64,000 bases of DNA from Rachicladosporium sp. CCFEE 5018 (taxonomy: Eukaryota; Ascomycota; Dothideomycetes; Cladosporiales; Cladosporiaceae): NCBI GenBank assembly GCA_002077045.2, contig KZ111141.1, forward strand, positions 663,929 through 727,928. Reading direction: 5' to 3'. The position numbers and the translations under genes were made by a program. Shown here in pieces: positions 53,165 through 63,998 of the stretch. The notes under the pieces are model-generated. The model made no database searches, had not been told where the DNA came from, and saw only the letters and a program-made list of their open reading frames with translations. How positions within the stretch are numbered: the first letter of the stretch is position 1; every line of letters begins with the position of its first letter.

Positions 53165-53731
53165 GGCGCTCAAGAATTATGCTCTATACTGCCAGTGCAC
53201 CATGGCGTGCCATCTTACGTATCAACACGCTCCTCCCACGTGCGAGTTTCAACGTCGATAGGAATGACTGTATATTTGAACTGGCGTTTCAGCTCTTACG
53301 CGATGTGCGATTGACCACGGGATATCACTTAAAACTATGAATAAGAATGGAACACGGAAAGAAATACACTCACAGATGCAATGCGATGAATGTACATGGA
53401 TTAGACGATACGAGAGCTCCGCAACCCAATGCGCAATGACGAGACGAAATCGAACCCAGCCAAACCTTACTCAGATCTGGTAATGCACGTTACCGTAAGG
53501 GCCGAGCCGCTGCGGTTTGGCGCGTTCGTTTACGCCATCGGATGAAGACAGACGAGACGCGATGGTAGACTGAGACAATATATCATCCGGTGGGTCACAA
53601 CGGGCTTCACTTGAACCTGCCTTCTCCGTAATTTGTCAATGGTCCTACGCTTCGTGCTATCATATGCTGTACTTGCAGGGAATTCCTAATGATCAGACTC
53701 AGTGATTCGTCGACTGCATCAAGCCATTAAC
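53165..53731. promoter_or_regulatory. Bidirectional intergenic region between coiled-coil gene and nucleoside transporter
   Basis: The genes diverge from this 567-bp stretch. No specific motif is assigned. Confidence 0.45.
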
Positions 53732-55132
53732 ATGGACCGCCTTCGCAAAGTCTGGAAGGGCGAGGACGATGATCAAGCCTACGGACCACTGGAAAGTAGC
53801 ATCACTGAGTCAGAGCAAGACGAGCAACCGTCATCGCGAGCCGTCGCACCGGCAAGCTTCTCGTGGATCGAATATGCCTGCTTCCTTCTACTTGGCATCT
53901 CCATGCTGTGGGCCTGGAACTGTCTGCTCGCAGTAGGGGTGTACTTCCAGACTCGCTTCCACGACAATCACTGGCTCATCGACAATTTTCAAGCAGCCGA
54001 GATCTCTGTCTCGACGATCACGAACCTAGTGGTCATGCTAGTGTTGACCCGACTACAATTGGGTGCAAACTACCCTCGGCGGATCATCTTCTCATTGCTT
54101 GTGAACATGGTTGTCTTCACGCTACTGGCTGTTTTGACCTCTATCGGCGCAAGTGGGAAAGTCTACTTTGTGTTCTTGATGCTTGCGGTGTTCTCCACGA
54201 GTTTAGCTACGGGCTTCGCTCAGAACGGGATCTTTGCATTTGTGTCTGGATTCGCAGAGCCGCGCTATATGTCGGGCATCATGACCGGCCAAGCTGTCGC
54301 AGGAGTGCTGCCGTGCATCGCGCAGATCGTGTCCGTGCTGTCAGTCAGAGATGCTGAAGCCGTGAACCAACAGCTCCATTCACGAGACGGCACGCCTTCA
54401 CCGAATCTGGCAACTAGCACACCAGCTGTCAAGTCAACTGCTGCACTCATCTACTTCCTTACAGCGACAGCGGTCTCAGTCGCCACATTCATTGCCTTCA
54501 CCTATCTTGTGGTCCGACGTCGGCGCACGATATCGATATCAGCCACAAACACAGCATCAGAGGACGATAATGACGCTTCTCAAGATGCAGAGCAATCGAT
54601 CCCATTTAGTGTCCTCTTTCGGAAACTGCGTTTCCTCTCAGCAGCAGTCTTCGTGACTTTCGCCGTCACGATGGTCTTCCCAGTCTTCACGCAGCGGATC
54701 CTCTCGGTCCAGCCACCTGCAGAGCAACCGCGGATTCTACAGCCACCGTCCTTCATACCTCTAGCGTTCCTGTTCTGGAACAGTGGTGATCTCATTGGAC
54801 GACTACTCACGGCCTCACCTGCTCTGTCCCTTGTTCGCAGACCACGAATTGTCTTCGCTCTATCTGTTCTACGCATCGGCTGGGTAGGCTTATACCACCT
54901 GTGTAACTCGCGTGGGGAAGGCGCAGTGGTGCAGAGCGACTTCTTCTACTTGGTAGTCGTGCAGCTGCTGTTCGGACTTACGAACGGATATCTGGGCTCC
55001 ACTTGTATGATAGGCGCGAGCGAATGGGTCGACCCAGAAGAGAGGGAAGCTGCAGGCGGCTTCATGGGGCTTTGCCTAGTGTCTGGACTGGCTGTTGGCA
55101 GCTTGGGTAGTTTCTTCGCTGCCGGCGGTTGA
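53732..55132 (+). CDS. Equilibrative nucleoside transporter (ENT/SLC29, Fun26-like)
   Basis: A single exon of 466 aa. The ATG at 53732 (MDRLRKVWKGEDDDQAYG) is chosen; the frame starts ten codons upstream only at a GTG. About eleven hydrophobic segments are seen, with a long polar loop in the middle (about residues 215-300), the hallmark ENT topology. Typical stretches are FLLLGISMLWAWNCLLA with the Trp-Asn pair, YFVFLMLAVFSTSLATGFAQ, YMSGIMTGQAVAGVLP, FLFWNSGDLIGRLLTA and LLFGLTNGYLGSTCMIGASE. ENT proteins move nucleosides down their gradient; the yeast homologue Fun26 sits in the vacuolar/endosomal membrane. Length and topology fit. Confidence 0.9.
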   Translation: MDRLRKVWKGEDDDQAYGPLESSITESEQDEQPSSRAVAPASFSWIEYACFLLLGISMLWAWNCLLAVGVYFQTRFHDNHWLIDNFQAAEISVSTITNLVVMLVLTRLQLGANYPRRIIFSLLVNMVVFTLLAVLTSIGASGKVYFVFLMLAVFSTSLATGFAQNGIFAFVSGFAEPRYMSGIMTGQAVAGVLPCIAQIVSVLSVRDAEAVNQQLHSRDGTPSPNLATSTPAVKSTAALIYFLTATAVSVATFIAFTYLVVRRRRTISISATNTASEDDNDASQDAEQSIPFSVLFRKLRFLSAAVFVTFAVTMVFPVFTQRILSVQPPAEQPRILQPPSFIPLAFLFWNSGDLIGRLLTASPALSLVRRPRIVFALSVLRIGWVGLYHLCNSRGEGAVVQSDFFYLVVVQLLFGLTNGYLGSTCMIGASEWVDPEEREAAGGFMGLCLVSGLAVGSLGSFFAAGG

Positions 55133-55431
55133 CCAGGCATAGCATTACTCACGCCCTAGCATTGTATTCTGTAGACCTAGGATACCCTCTGCATACCCTT
55201 GCTCTCGCGAGAGGTCTGCAGCATTCCTCTGCAGCTATGTATGACCCCATTACTAAAGTTGCGACACTGCCGTGATCTTGAGAGATTACCCATCTACCGT
55301 TGGATCAATAGCAAGTCGTTTCCATTGGAGAATAAGAGAACCGCCCTCTCGCAACAGTAGCCATCTTGAAAAGGTGATTCGAGGATCTGCAACGGGTGTT
55401 TCTGTCCCGGAGCGACTAGGTGTACTTTGCA
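55133..55431. other. Intergenic, 3' flank of the transporter
   Basis: No gene recognised up to the left end of the TIR element at 55432. Confidence 0.5.
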
Positions 55432-55932
55432 CCACTGTTTGCAGTGAGCTGTGCCGCCGCCGCTGCGGAGCACTCGGGAATGCTATTGAATGAGGAAATA
55501 GGTCTAAGAAGGCATTACGCCTACGCAAACAGGCTATATCACGTGTAGCAAATCTTCGTAGATATATTACCTCATAAACTTGCTTCTACGTATCCGATAG
55601 TCCCGAAGAAGTCGTAGAGACTATAATCGCGCATAGAATACTAAGAAATCCCTTAAGTTCGCTAGATTACACCCGATAGTCACGTGCTTTCCGAGACGCT
55701 CCGAGTTGTCCCCGATAAACTCCTTTTACCTTAGTATACGCATAATAGAGGCCCTCAATAGGTCGAAAGGGGTAACGAGCGACGTGATTGATGTCTTAGA
55801 GCATAGCTATAGTGTATCTACAGCATTTAGAGCGACCTATCGCGTGCTGTCGCTGCTACTGATCGAATGTCTAACCTGCAGGTCCTCCGAAGTCTCCGCA
55901 GCGGAGGTGGCACAGCTTATTGCAAACAGTGG
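55432..55932. mobile_element. MITE-like TIR element, copy 1 (about 501 bp)
   Basis: The left end reads ccactgtttgcagtgagctg onward to about 55477, and the right end (55887-55932) is its inverted complement, with roughly 39 of 46 positions matching by eye. The mismatches are mostly G/A or C/T, as RIP would leave. The right flank is TA and the left flank CA, consistent with a TA target duplication after one mutation. The interior is AT-rich, has no transposase frame, and contains the palindrome CACGTG near 55681. The terminal sequence is related to the element at 63522-63998, which has similar size and the same interior CACGTG in the same orientation. TA target and small size point to a Tc1/mariner- or pogo-type non-autonomous element. 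Confidence 0.72.
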
Positions 55933-56286
55933 TATGCGATCGTCTCGTTTCGCTCCACTTTCGCGTTGGTGCCTGGTGGCTCAAGCCTCCAACAGGCAAC
56001 TCGTCCTTAGCCCCTATATCGATTGGACGGCATGGCATCTGCTGTCTGAAATGCTCGTGTCAGGACTGTCACAGTGTGGTCTCTCGCCACCAGCGCTTTG
56101 TATATTAAGCCGATACAAGTGAGGCAAGCACAAGGTCTCATCACTCGTTACGTCCTCTCACCGGTTCACCATCTTTCCCCGTAGCATCGCCATCTTTCCC
56201 CGTAGCATCTATTAGCACGGCATCATTGACAACCTCATTTCGTTAAGTGAAGCAACAGTACACTCACGCAGTCCTAATCTGGTACC
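55933..56286. other. Intergenic with a short tandem repeat
   Basis: Two adjacent copies of catctttccccgtagcat lie around 56169-56208, just upstream of the ankyrin gene. No gene is recognised; an open frame crossing the TIR element (55706-56122) is judged spurious. Confidence 0.45.
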
Positions 56287-59200
56287 ATGGCGACCCAAGG
56301 CGAAGCGATCATGCTCCCGGACCTCCCGGCTGCACATGGGGACTTCCTCGAGTACATTGCTGCCCACCAGAACACACCGATGAACGACCTGCTTTCCCCA
56401 TACAAAGCCTACGATGCCGAGATGCGCAAGATCTTCGCGCAGCAGACCGATCACCCAGCAGCGAGCAAGTCTATCATCGTGCCAATTTTCAATGGCAACG
56501 AACAGACCCTCAAGATCCGTGCCCGTGACCTCAAGATCGAGACTGACAAGCAGCGGGAGTCGTTCATCATGCCACTGAAGGCCGATGAACGTAAGAAGCA
56601 CGGCTCTCCTGCGGTTGTGCAGACTCTGCAGGACTTCAAGACGAATTTCGCCCTGTTCAGCGAGTCCTCTCTGGCCGATCTGGACTGGAGCAATGTCTGT
56701 GTTTCGGGCTCTGCAGCCGTCACCGCTCTTCTTCCGGTGCCCAAGGAGCATGCTGTGTCGAAGAAGGCACTGCGTCACTACTACCATGATATCCTAGCGC
56801 CGGCTTCCGATGTCGACCTCTTCCTCTATGGATTGACCGAGGAGCAGGCAATCGAGAAGATCATGCAATTAGAAAAGAAGATAAAGGACGCTCTGCTTGT
56901 TGAGACGACAACGATTCGAACCAAGCATGCGATCACGATTGCGAGCCAGTATCCAGTGAGTTTGGCCCTTGCGAGTCTGTGCACAGTGATGATGTGGAAG
57001 TGATAAAGGGGACTGACAATGCGCTAGACTCGTCATGTGCAGATCGTGCTGCGTCGTTACTCAAGCTTGAGTGAGATTCTACTCGGCTTCGATGTTGACT
57101 CCAGCTGTGCTGCATTTGATGGCAGACAAGTCTACGCTTCGTGAGCATCACTATATGTTACGCGTATCTTCGATGGCTGACGATATGCAGGCCGCGTGCG
57201 CTCGCAGCATACATGACGCAGATCAATACGATCGACCTGACGCGTCGATCTCCATCGTACGAGAATCGCTTGTCGAAATACAGACAAAGAGGTTTTGAAG
57301 TGCACTGGCCTGAGCTGGACAGGTCTCGCATTGATCCGACAATCTTCGAGCGTAGTTTTGGTCGGACTGAGGGTCTAGCTAGATTGCTAATCATCGAGAA
57401 GCTGCCAAAGAGCGACGAACGAGATGCCTACATTGACCAGCGCAGAGAGTATGGGGCTCTCCGCTGCTCTGTACATACAGGAAAGCTAATTATGTCTCAG
57501 GGAGAGGGGCCGCCCACGTGCAAATCGCATGCGTCAGAAGCAGAAGCAGATTCGAGGTAACATCAAAAATGGCTGGGAGAACGAAGTCGCTGAGTGGGTC
57601 GAAGCTGAGGATGTCTCGAACTACCATACCTTCACAGTGCCGTATGGTCCTGAGTTCCATGCACGCAAAATCGAGAAGCTCCTCTATACCAAAGACTTGC
57701 TATTGAATTCGGAGTGGAACAAACCTCAAAATCGAGAGGTCAATCTTCACAGGCACCCTGCTTTTTTCGGCAATTTCGAAGAAGTAATGAAAGATTGCTG
57801 TGGCTTCTGCCCTGTGCCGAGCACGATGGAGGAAGAAGAAGTGACAGCGGAAGAACGCAAAATCTACGTCTCCGGAGATATCACCTTCATCACGGATGAT
57901 CCTGGCAGGCAGACGATCGGATCTTTCCACCCAATCTCTTCGGACGACTACACTGACCAGGCCTATGTTGGTAACACGCAGGCTCTGATGCAAGCGATTG
58001 TCGACTGCGACTTGGAGTACGTCCTTGCTTGGCTGGAGCACGAAGGTAATGATCCGAACACTCGAGACTATACTGGTCGAACTCCGCTGCATCTGGCTGT
58101 TGTGCAATCGAGTCTGGAGGTCGTCCAGTGCTTGATTGACCATGGTGCACGCCTTATGGCACGGGTATTTGATGGCAAGACTGCCCTGCACCTCGCAGCC
58201 ATTCGCGGCAGTACCGAGATCGTGTCTGCTCTTCTCCGCAAGAGCGAAGCGAATGAAGAAGAGGAAGAAGCCAAAGTCGACATACGCCGCCAGGCATATC
58301 AAAAGGCAAAGATGGAAGGCAAGACTGTAGGTGTGAGTATGCTGAATCTTTCGCAGCAAGTTGAGAGTGCGACTATCGAAGGGTCAGACTCAGATATCGA
58401 CATGATCGAAACAAACGAAGTAGACGATGTTGATATGGGCGACGCCACAACCGAGCACTCAATGGTCAACATCAAGACACCCACGTCCGAAGGTCTCAAT
58501 ACCGTTGCGGATGACGATGAGGATGAGCCTGATGTGTAAGTCCCCCCTTTCCTTGATGCTGCAAATCGGGAGAGCTGTCTGTGCTGGCTCCGCGGCGTTG
58601 CAAGAGGCAGTTGTAGTCAGTCTCTGTTAAAGGCATTGCTCGCTGCACTCGATGCTGGCATGCGAGACGGTTGTCACGCGGCAATTACCAGGATTCCCCG
58701 ATGCTCTGGACAAATCGATAGACGCAGAAGCATGTGCAAGCATGCCGTTGAGAGACCCTCAGGCTCCTCTGGGATTCGGGTGTCTGTTTCCACAGCTATA
58801 TTGTGAAGCTTTTGCTGATGACCTTGCAGCTACGACGTCAACGTGTGTTCTTGGGACACGGCCTATTCTCCGCTACATTTGGCCATTCTATGTGGTCATG
58901 TCGAAGTCGTAAGGTGCCTCGTCCAGAAGTTTGGTGCCGATGTTCTACTGCCCGTTAAACTCTACAACGACAACGACAAGTCCGCTCGTGCAGCCATCCT
59001 GACGCTGGTCCTAGCCTCGCGACTGCCGCTCGAACAGGCGAAAAAGATGTCACGTACTCTGTTCGAGTTGGGTGCATCCTCAGCCCAGGCCGACATTGGC
59101 CGCGCAACTGCTCTTCAATATGCTATCGGTAGCAAGCCAGAGCTCTTTGAGTCCTATATCGGTGCCGATAAGACTGGCGTCTCCCGCGCAATCAATCACG

Positions 59201-62181
59201 TTGCGGTGACTGGTGGTACCTGGAACTTTCAGGTTTCCACTTCTCTGATGACAGCGATCACGAACGGCGATGCCGCGTCAGCTTTACATCTACTGGGACT
59301 TGGTGCGAAGCCTGAAATATCCGTTGACGTGTTTCTCAAAGCGCTACCTCCAAAGGCAACGAACCTGCATTCCGGCTATGATGACTCGGCCAACAACAAA
59401 CGACAATACGAGCGCAACGTGAAGCAGCCACTACAGCTTGCGATCGATTGCGAGCTGCCAGCGCTCGCGATTGAGCTACTCGAACGCCACGGGGTGGACG
59501 CAAATATACTTACTAGCACTGGACACGAAGTCCTGCAACATGACTACGTTCGCCGGTATCAGCGCGGTCAGACCATGCTCGATCTGGTTCAAGGTAAGAT
59601 CCAAGCACTTCGAGACTGGAAGCCAGTTGAGCTCCGACGTGATCCACCCAAAGCTCTCTCCTCCTCTGAGACATATCTGGCTGGCCTAAAAGAAGGTACT
59701 TACGGACTTTGGACCGCCAAGCATCAGCTAGCAGCGGCCAAGGAGACCTACCAACGCGAATGGACGCAGCATGTCGAGCATTTGAAAGCTGAGAACGATA
59801 AGACTGGATACGAGGAAAAGCAAGCCGCTGTGTTTGACATGCTTGATGGTTTCAAGAAGCTCCAAGGTGTATTGAATGCTAAAGGTGGCAAGACATTCTA
59901 CGAGCTGCATCCCGAGATCGACCAGCCTACAGACCAACAGAACAATGCCTTTGGCTCGTGGCAGGCTCCAAAACCGGAACCCTTCAAGATGAGGTTTTGG
60001 TTCAACCTCCAGGAGATGCACGAAGAGCTCGTCAAAAAGTATCTGCAGCTCTACGAAGCGGCCTGGGCGTCTGATGTGGCAAAGCTCAAGCAGCTCTGCC
60101 TGGTGCCCTGGACTAATGACAAAGGGGAACAGCAAGCACCGCTCAAAATTGCTGTAACAGATACTTTGCAGCTCTCTCCATTCGCTATCGCGGTCATGCA
60201 TGGTGATCTCGACCTCGCTAAGCTTATCATGGAAATCGCAGAGGCACAGTATGTGCTGCCAGGCTCAGATCAGCAGCGTCATTATCGCTTGAACGGCGGC
60301 GATGACGATGATGAGAGTGACGAGGACGCGAGTGATGATGATACATCTGATGGACACGAGCTTGCTCTGGCTTCTGACGTTGTTGACGATACCTTCACTA
60401 TCGAAAATGTTGGCGAGATCTCCATGCAGGTCAAGAGTCACATCAAGCCGCTGAATGTCTTGAATGGGCGCTTCCCTGCGGATGAAGTATTTAAGAGCAA
60501 GGCTAATGCATCGCGAACGATCGGCAAGCGGACAGCAACTGGCTCTCTCAAGTACATGAAGTACGCCGAAGCCGCTCAGGTTCGTCGCTCGCAGCTTCGA
60601 GTACCCTTCAATCTGCTCGAATTCGCAGTCTACAGCAATGATCTGGAGCTTCTGTCCTTCCTCCTAGACCTTGGCGAGCATTTTACAAAGCATGGCAAGG
60701 CCACCGAAGCGAAAAGTGAGGACGCTCAAAGCAGCATTTACGCTGTGTCTGGCACTCTGTTCACGTACGCTATCGAAGCCAACAATCCGCCGATCATCGC
60801 AGAGCTTGCAAAGCGATGTGCTGCTGGACTTCCTTTGAACAGGTTCGCAAAAAGGAGTGGTGTCGAGCTGCCGGAGAAGCCAAAGTACTACCAGGGGCTT
60901 TCCGTCGCGGGTCGAAAGCGCAAGGACTGGGCTGCGCGAGGTCGTGAGACCACCGACTACGCACTTGCAGAAAACGAGAAGCCGCCTCTGCTCGTGGCCG
61001 CGAACGCCCAAGCCTTAGAAAGCGTTAAGTGGTTCCTGAGCGACGCCCCGCTACGATGCTACAAAGAATTTGCAAAGGCCCATGGCGCCACGGATAAGCG
61101 CTTGCAGAGACTTTCCGAGGCAAAGGGAGGCTTCGAGGGCGCAGTGAAGAAGTTCAAGGACGCAAGAAATCACCTCGCAATACATTGCTGTATTCTCGGG
61201 AAGCCCACGAAAGACTCACTAGAGGTCCTGAAGTACCTCATCGAGGTCATGCCAGACGCTGTTGACAGCAAGTCAATTGACGGATCCACACCACTGCTGC
61301 TGGCCTTCGGATTGACTCGTTACGGGGCGGCAAAGATTCTGCTCCAAGCTCGTGCAGATCAAACAAGTCGGGACAAGCTCGGGCGCAACCTTGTGCATCG
61401 CATTGTACACGGCATGGATCTGGAAAAGGAGGAGCATCTGCCGAAGGTCCGCAAGATGCTCGACCTCATCGATCCTCGTCTTCTGCCAAGTATGTTCGAC
61501 GAGCGCTGCTCCGTTCATCCTGGCTCTCTAACACCTCTAGCGCTCTGGCTCCAGAACTACAGCACCAGGGCATGGGACTTGAATATACTCGAGATGTTGC
61601 TAGAATACAGCAAGGGTGCTGATCTGGACCAGATCAACGGTTCTGGAGACACGCCACTCCACCATATGGTGCGCAAGGAAATGACAGACTTCGCCAGGAC
61701 TGTCATCACGATGCAGCCTGGTCTGGTGTGTCGTGAGAATGCCACCGGTCGAACGCCGTACGAAATGGCTCAAGACGCTGAGCTGGCTTCCAATTGCGAA
61801 GGCCCACCACAGCTGCACTACCGCCAAACTGGCTATCACCCATACGTTGGCAGTCAACACTACCAGTCCATCACTGCTATAGCGCCAGACTGGTTCACGC
61901 CAGCCGTACAAGAACGAAGGCGGGGCGATAAGGACGATGGAGGCGTGTGGGATCTCGTCCGCAATACTAAGAAAACACTCGACGAGCGATGCGAAGGCAA
62001 ACGCAGACTTGTGTCGCTCAACGAGGCGAATGAAGTGGCGAAGAGATTGGCTGATAGACAGGATGCTGAGGTACGCGTGCAGAAGGAGGCGGATGGTAAT
62101 GAAGACGATGAGGAGAAGGCGGATCCCAGTGACGAGGTGGGTTATTGGTCTGCGTTGGCTAAACGGGAGTTCGAGTTTTGA
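56287..62181 (+). CDS. Nucleotidyltransferase-like / ankyrin-repeat giant protein (1808 aa)
   Basis: Five exons: 56287-56955, 57028-57140, 57191-57448, 57501-58535 and 58830-62181; introns of 72, 50, 52 and 294 nt; all joins keep frame. The N-terminal module (about residues 130-345) has VCVSGSAAVTALLP followed by ASDVDLFLYGLTEEQA, a Gly-Ser...DxD arrangement like the NTase fold. It then reads HAITIASQYPTRHVQIVLRR and, across splices, AAYMTQINTIDLTRRSPSYE. Ankyrin repeats follow near 535-600 (GRTPLHLAVVQSSLEVVQCL, GKTALHLAAIRGSTEIVSAL), near 698 (YSPLHLAILCGHVEVVRCLV) and near 1505 and 1630 (GSTPLLLAFGLTRYGAAKIL, GDTPLHHMVRK). Acidic linkers lie at about 640-690 and about 1180. Related fungal ankyrin proteins are uncharacterised. 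The gene is convergent with the next one, 21 bp away. Confidence 0.85.
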
Positions 62182-62202
62182 TCGTTGTACCTATCCGCTA
62201 AG

Positions 62203-63363
62203 TCATAGCCAGACGGCTGTGGCAGCTTGTATGATCTGACCGTCATCGGTCTCTCCCAATGCTACACGTGCTACCTCCTTAAACACTTCACCATCAAAGC
62301 TTAGCACCATCACTAGTCCTTCCTCACTATCCGTCAGAGCTAAGTACTCAGGCCCATCCCCTTCACTCCGCGGTGCGGGCTCGATGGCATTAGCGATCCC
62401 ACCTGAAGTCGGCGTCTGCCAGATGTACAGAGTCCTCTCATCGGCGAGTGTACCATCTGATCGCAAGGCGAAGACAGCCACATAGCCCTTCGTCTCGGCC
62501 TTCAGGCCACGCGTCGACGCGTACATATACTTTGGTGTATCTTGCGAGCCGGGGACAGTAGTACTCACGCGTACCTCGTCCGCCCAGTAGTCCTTCGGAT
62601 CTTCGTCCTCAGGGATGATCTGGACGCCTGAGAGATGCGTAAGGGCTACACCGTCATCAGCGACAATGAAGAGATCGACCATGCTGCTGTGCTCCTGTAG
62701 ACTGTACAGGATCTTGCCACTGGGATGTGGAGTAGTATGTCGAGGTCCATCGTTGTGGCGTGGAGAGATATGCTTGCTTCCAAGTGTCAAGTGAGGGCTG
62801 TCACTACCGCTCGATGATGTGATATCAATGGAATACGTCCAGATGCAATTCCGTCCAATGTCTGCCACGTACAAGCTCCTACCATCAGGGCTGAGATCAA
62901 CGCTGTGAGCGCCAGAGCGTAAGCCTCCGAAGTCACCGTGGAGATTTGACGATGGTCTGGCGGCATCAGCGCTAGCAAAGGACAGCTCCTGGACTAGGTC
63001 GCCGATGCTGCCGTCTTCTTTCAAGGCAAAGACTTCCCCTGTTGATCCGCCGGTAGAGTAGAGATGCGTGTTGGAAGCACAGACGTAGCCAGATCTTGCT
63101 TGGATGTCCTGCGAGTTGAGAAACCGAATGTTGTTTGCAGTGTCGACCGCGTATGCAGCTAGAGATGGGGGCTCCGTCCATGCAGTGGCGTAAAGCGTCC
63201 TCGTGCTATCGCCGCAAGCTCGGGACAAAGACAGCCAGGAGTGCTTGCCAATAGCGGACGAGACATGGGAGATTCGTAAAGATGCTGGCTCATCTCTTGA
63301 GGAAGGACAGAAGCGGAGTGTGAATAGCTGTGGGGTGTTGAATGTACCTACTAGGAAATCCAT
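62203..63363 (-). CDS. Carboxy-cis,cis-muconate cyclase-like seven-bladed beta-propeller
   Basis: A single exon of 386 aa with the start ATG at 63363 (MDFLVGTFNTPQLFTLRF); the frame continues upstream without another ATG. Repeated blade-like segments are seen: GSTGEVFALKEDG, GAHSVDLSPDGRSLYVADIG, PRHTTPHPSGKILYSLQEHS, KYMYASTRGLKAETKGYVAV and LTDSEEGLVMVLSF. The order and spacing match the fungal 3-carboxy-cis,cis-muconate lactonizing enzyme/lactonase_7 family, which cyclises 3-carboxymuconate in the protocatechuate branch of aromatic degradation. No other aromatic-degradation gene is nearby, so the substrate assignment is uncertain and the protein could be a relative with another role. Confidence 0.78.
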   Translation of the reverse strand: MDFLVGTFNTPQLFTLRFCPSSRDEPASLRISHVSSAIGKHSWLSLSRACGDSTRTLYATAWTEPPSLAAYAVDTANNIRFLNSQDIQARSGYVCASNTHLYSTGGSTGEVFALKEDGSIGDLVQELSFASADAARPSSNLHGDFGGLRSGAHSVDLSPDGRSLYVADIGRNCIWTYSIDITSSSGSDSPHLTLGSKHISPRHNDGPRHTTPHPSGKILYSLQEHSSMVDLFIVADDGVALTHLSGVQIIPEDEDPKDYWADEVRVSTTVPGSQDTPKYMYASTRGLKAETKGYVAVFALRSDGTLADERTLYIWQTPTSGGIANAIEPAPRSEGDGPEYLALTDSEEGLVMVLSFDGEVFKEVARVALGETDDGQIIQAATAVWL

Positions 63364-63521
63364 GGTCGTTGCATGCAGGCTGTGCACCTTACCAGGGACG
63401 TAGCGGTATCGCGTATGACGAAAGGAGACCCGAGTGGCTTCTATGCTGCCATTTTAAGACGCTCTCGAAGTTGCTCGGACACTGGACGGCAGTCAGCATA
63501 TTGGGATACTGTTCGGCGATA

Positions 63522-63998
63522 CCACTCCTTGCAGTTTCCTGTGTCGCTCAGCTGCGCGCATGTTCAAAGAGACTAATACATCATCGTTCCCTATAACTTC
63601 TCAGATCCTATGTTATATATACTAGAGTATATCTATAATATAGATTAAGTGTATTACTAGCGTCTAAGCCATAATAGACGTGCGGAGGCGGCATATTCGT
63701 GTAGATATAGTAGTATATAGAGATTCGAGGTCAAATTGCGACGACAAGTCACGTGCTCGGCATTCGCCGGATTTTCCTCGGTAAATGTATATAGACACCT
63801 ACAACACCTCTAGTATATCTTTATATAATATCTAAAGTAGATAGGAGTTCTTGTTATTGCCTATGATATATATCTACGTAGGTATTAAGTATATAAACGG
63901 TCGCGCCGCAGCAAGAGACGTGTATTCATGCATTTTCGCAAGTCGCGGCTCCTCCGAGCACTCCGCAGCTGACCGACACAGGAAACTGCAAGGAGTGG
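63522..63998. mobile_element. MITE-like TIR element, copy 2 (about 477 bp)
   Basis: 63522-63556 and 63964-63998 are inverted complements over 35 bases with one mismatch (ccactccttgcagtttcctg at the outer end). Each is flanked on the outside by TA (63520-63521 and 63999-64000), as expected for a TA target-site duplication. The interior is very rich in TA steps (for example 63610-63660), has no open frame, and carries CACGTG near 63752. The ends resemble the element at 55432-55932. The right TA is the last dinucleotide of the window, so the duplication is only just visible. Confidence 0.78.

Noticed and set aside
55706..56122. 138-codon frame in the AT-rich region before the ankyrin gene
   Set aside because: Starts at TTG, spans the interior and right end of the TIR element, and has no recognisable similarity.
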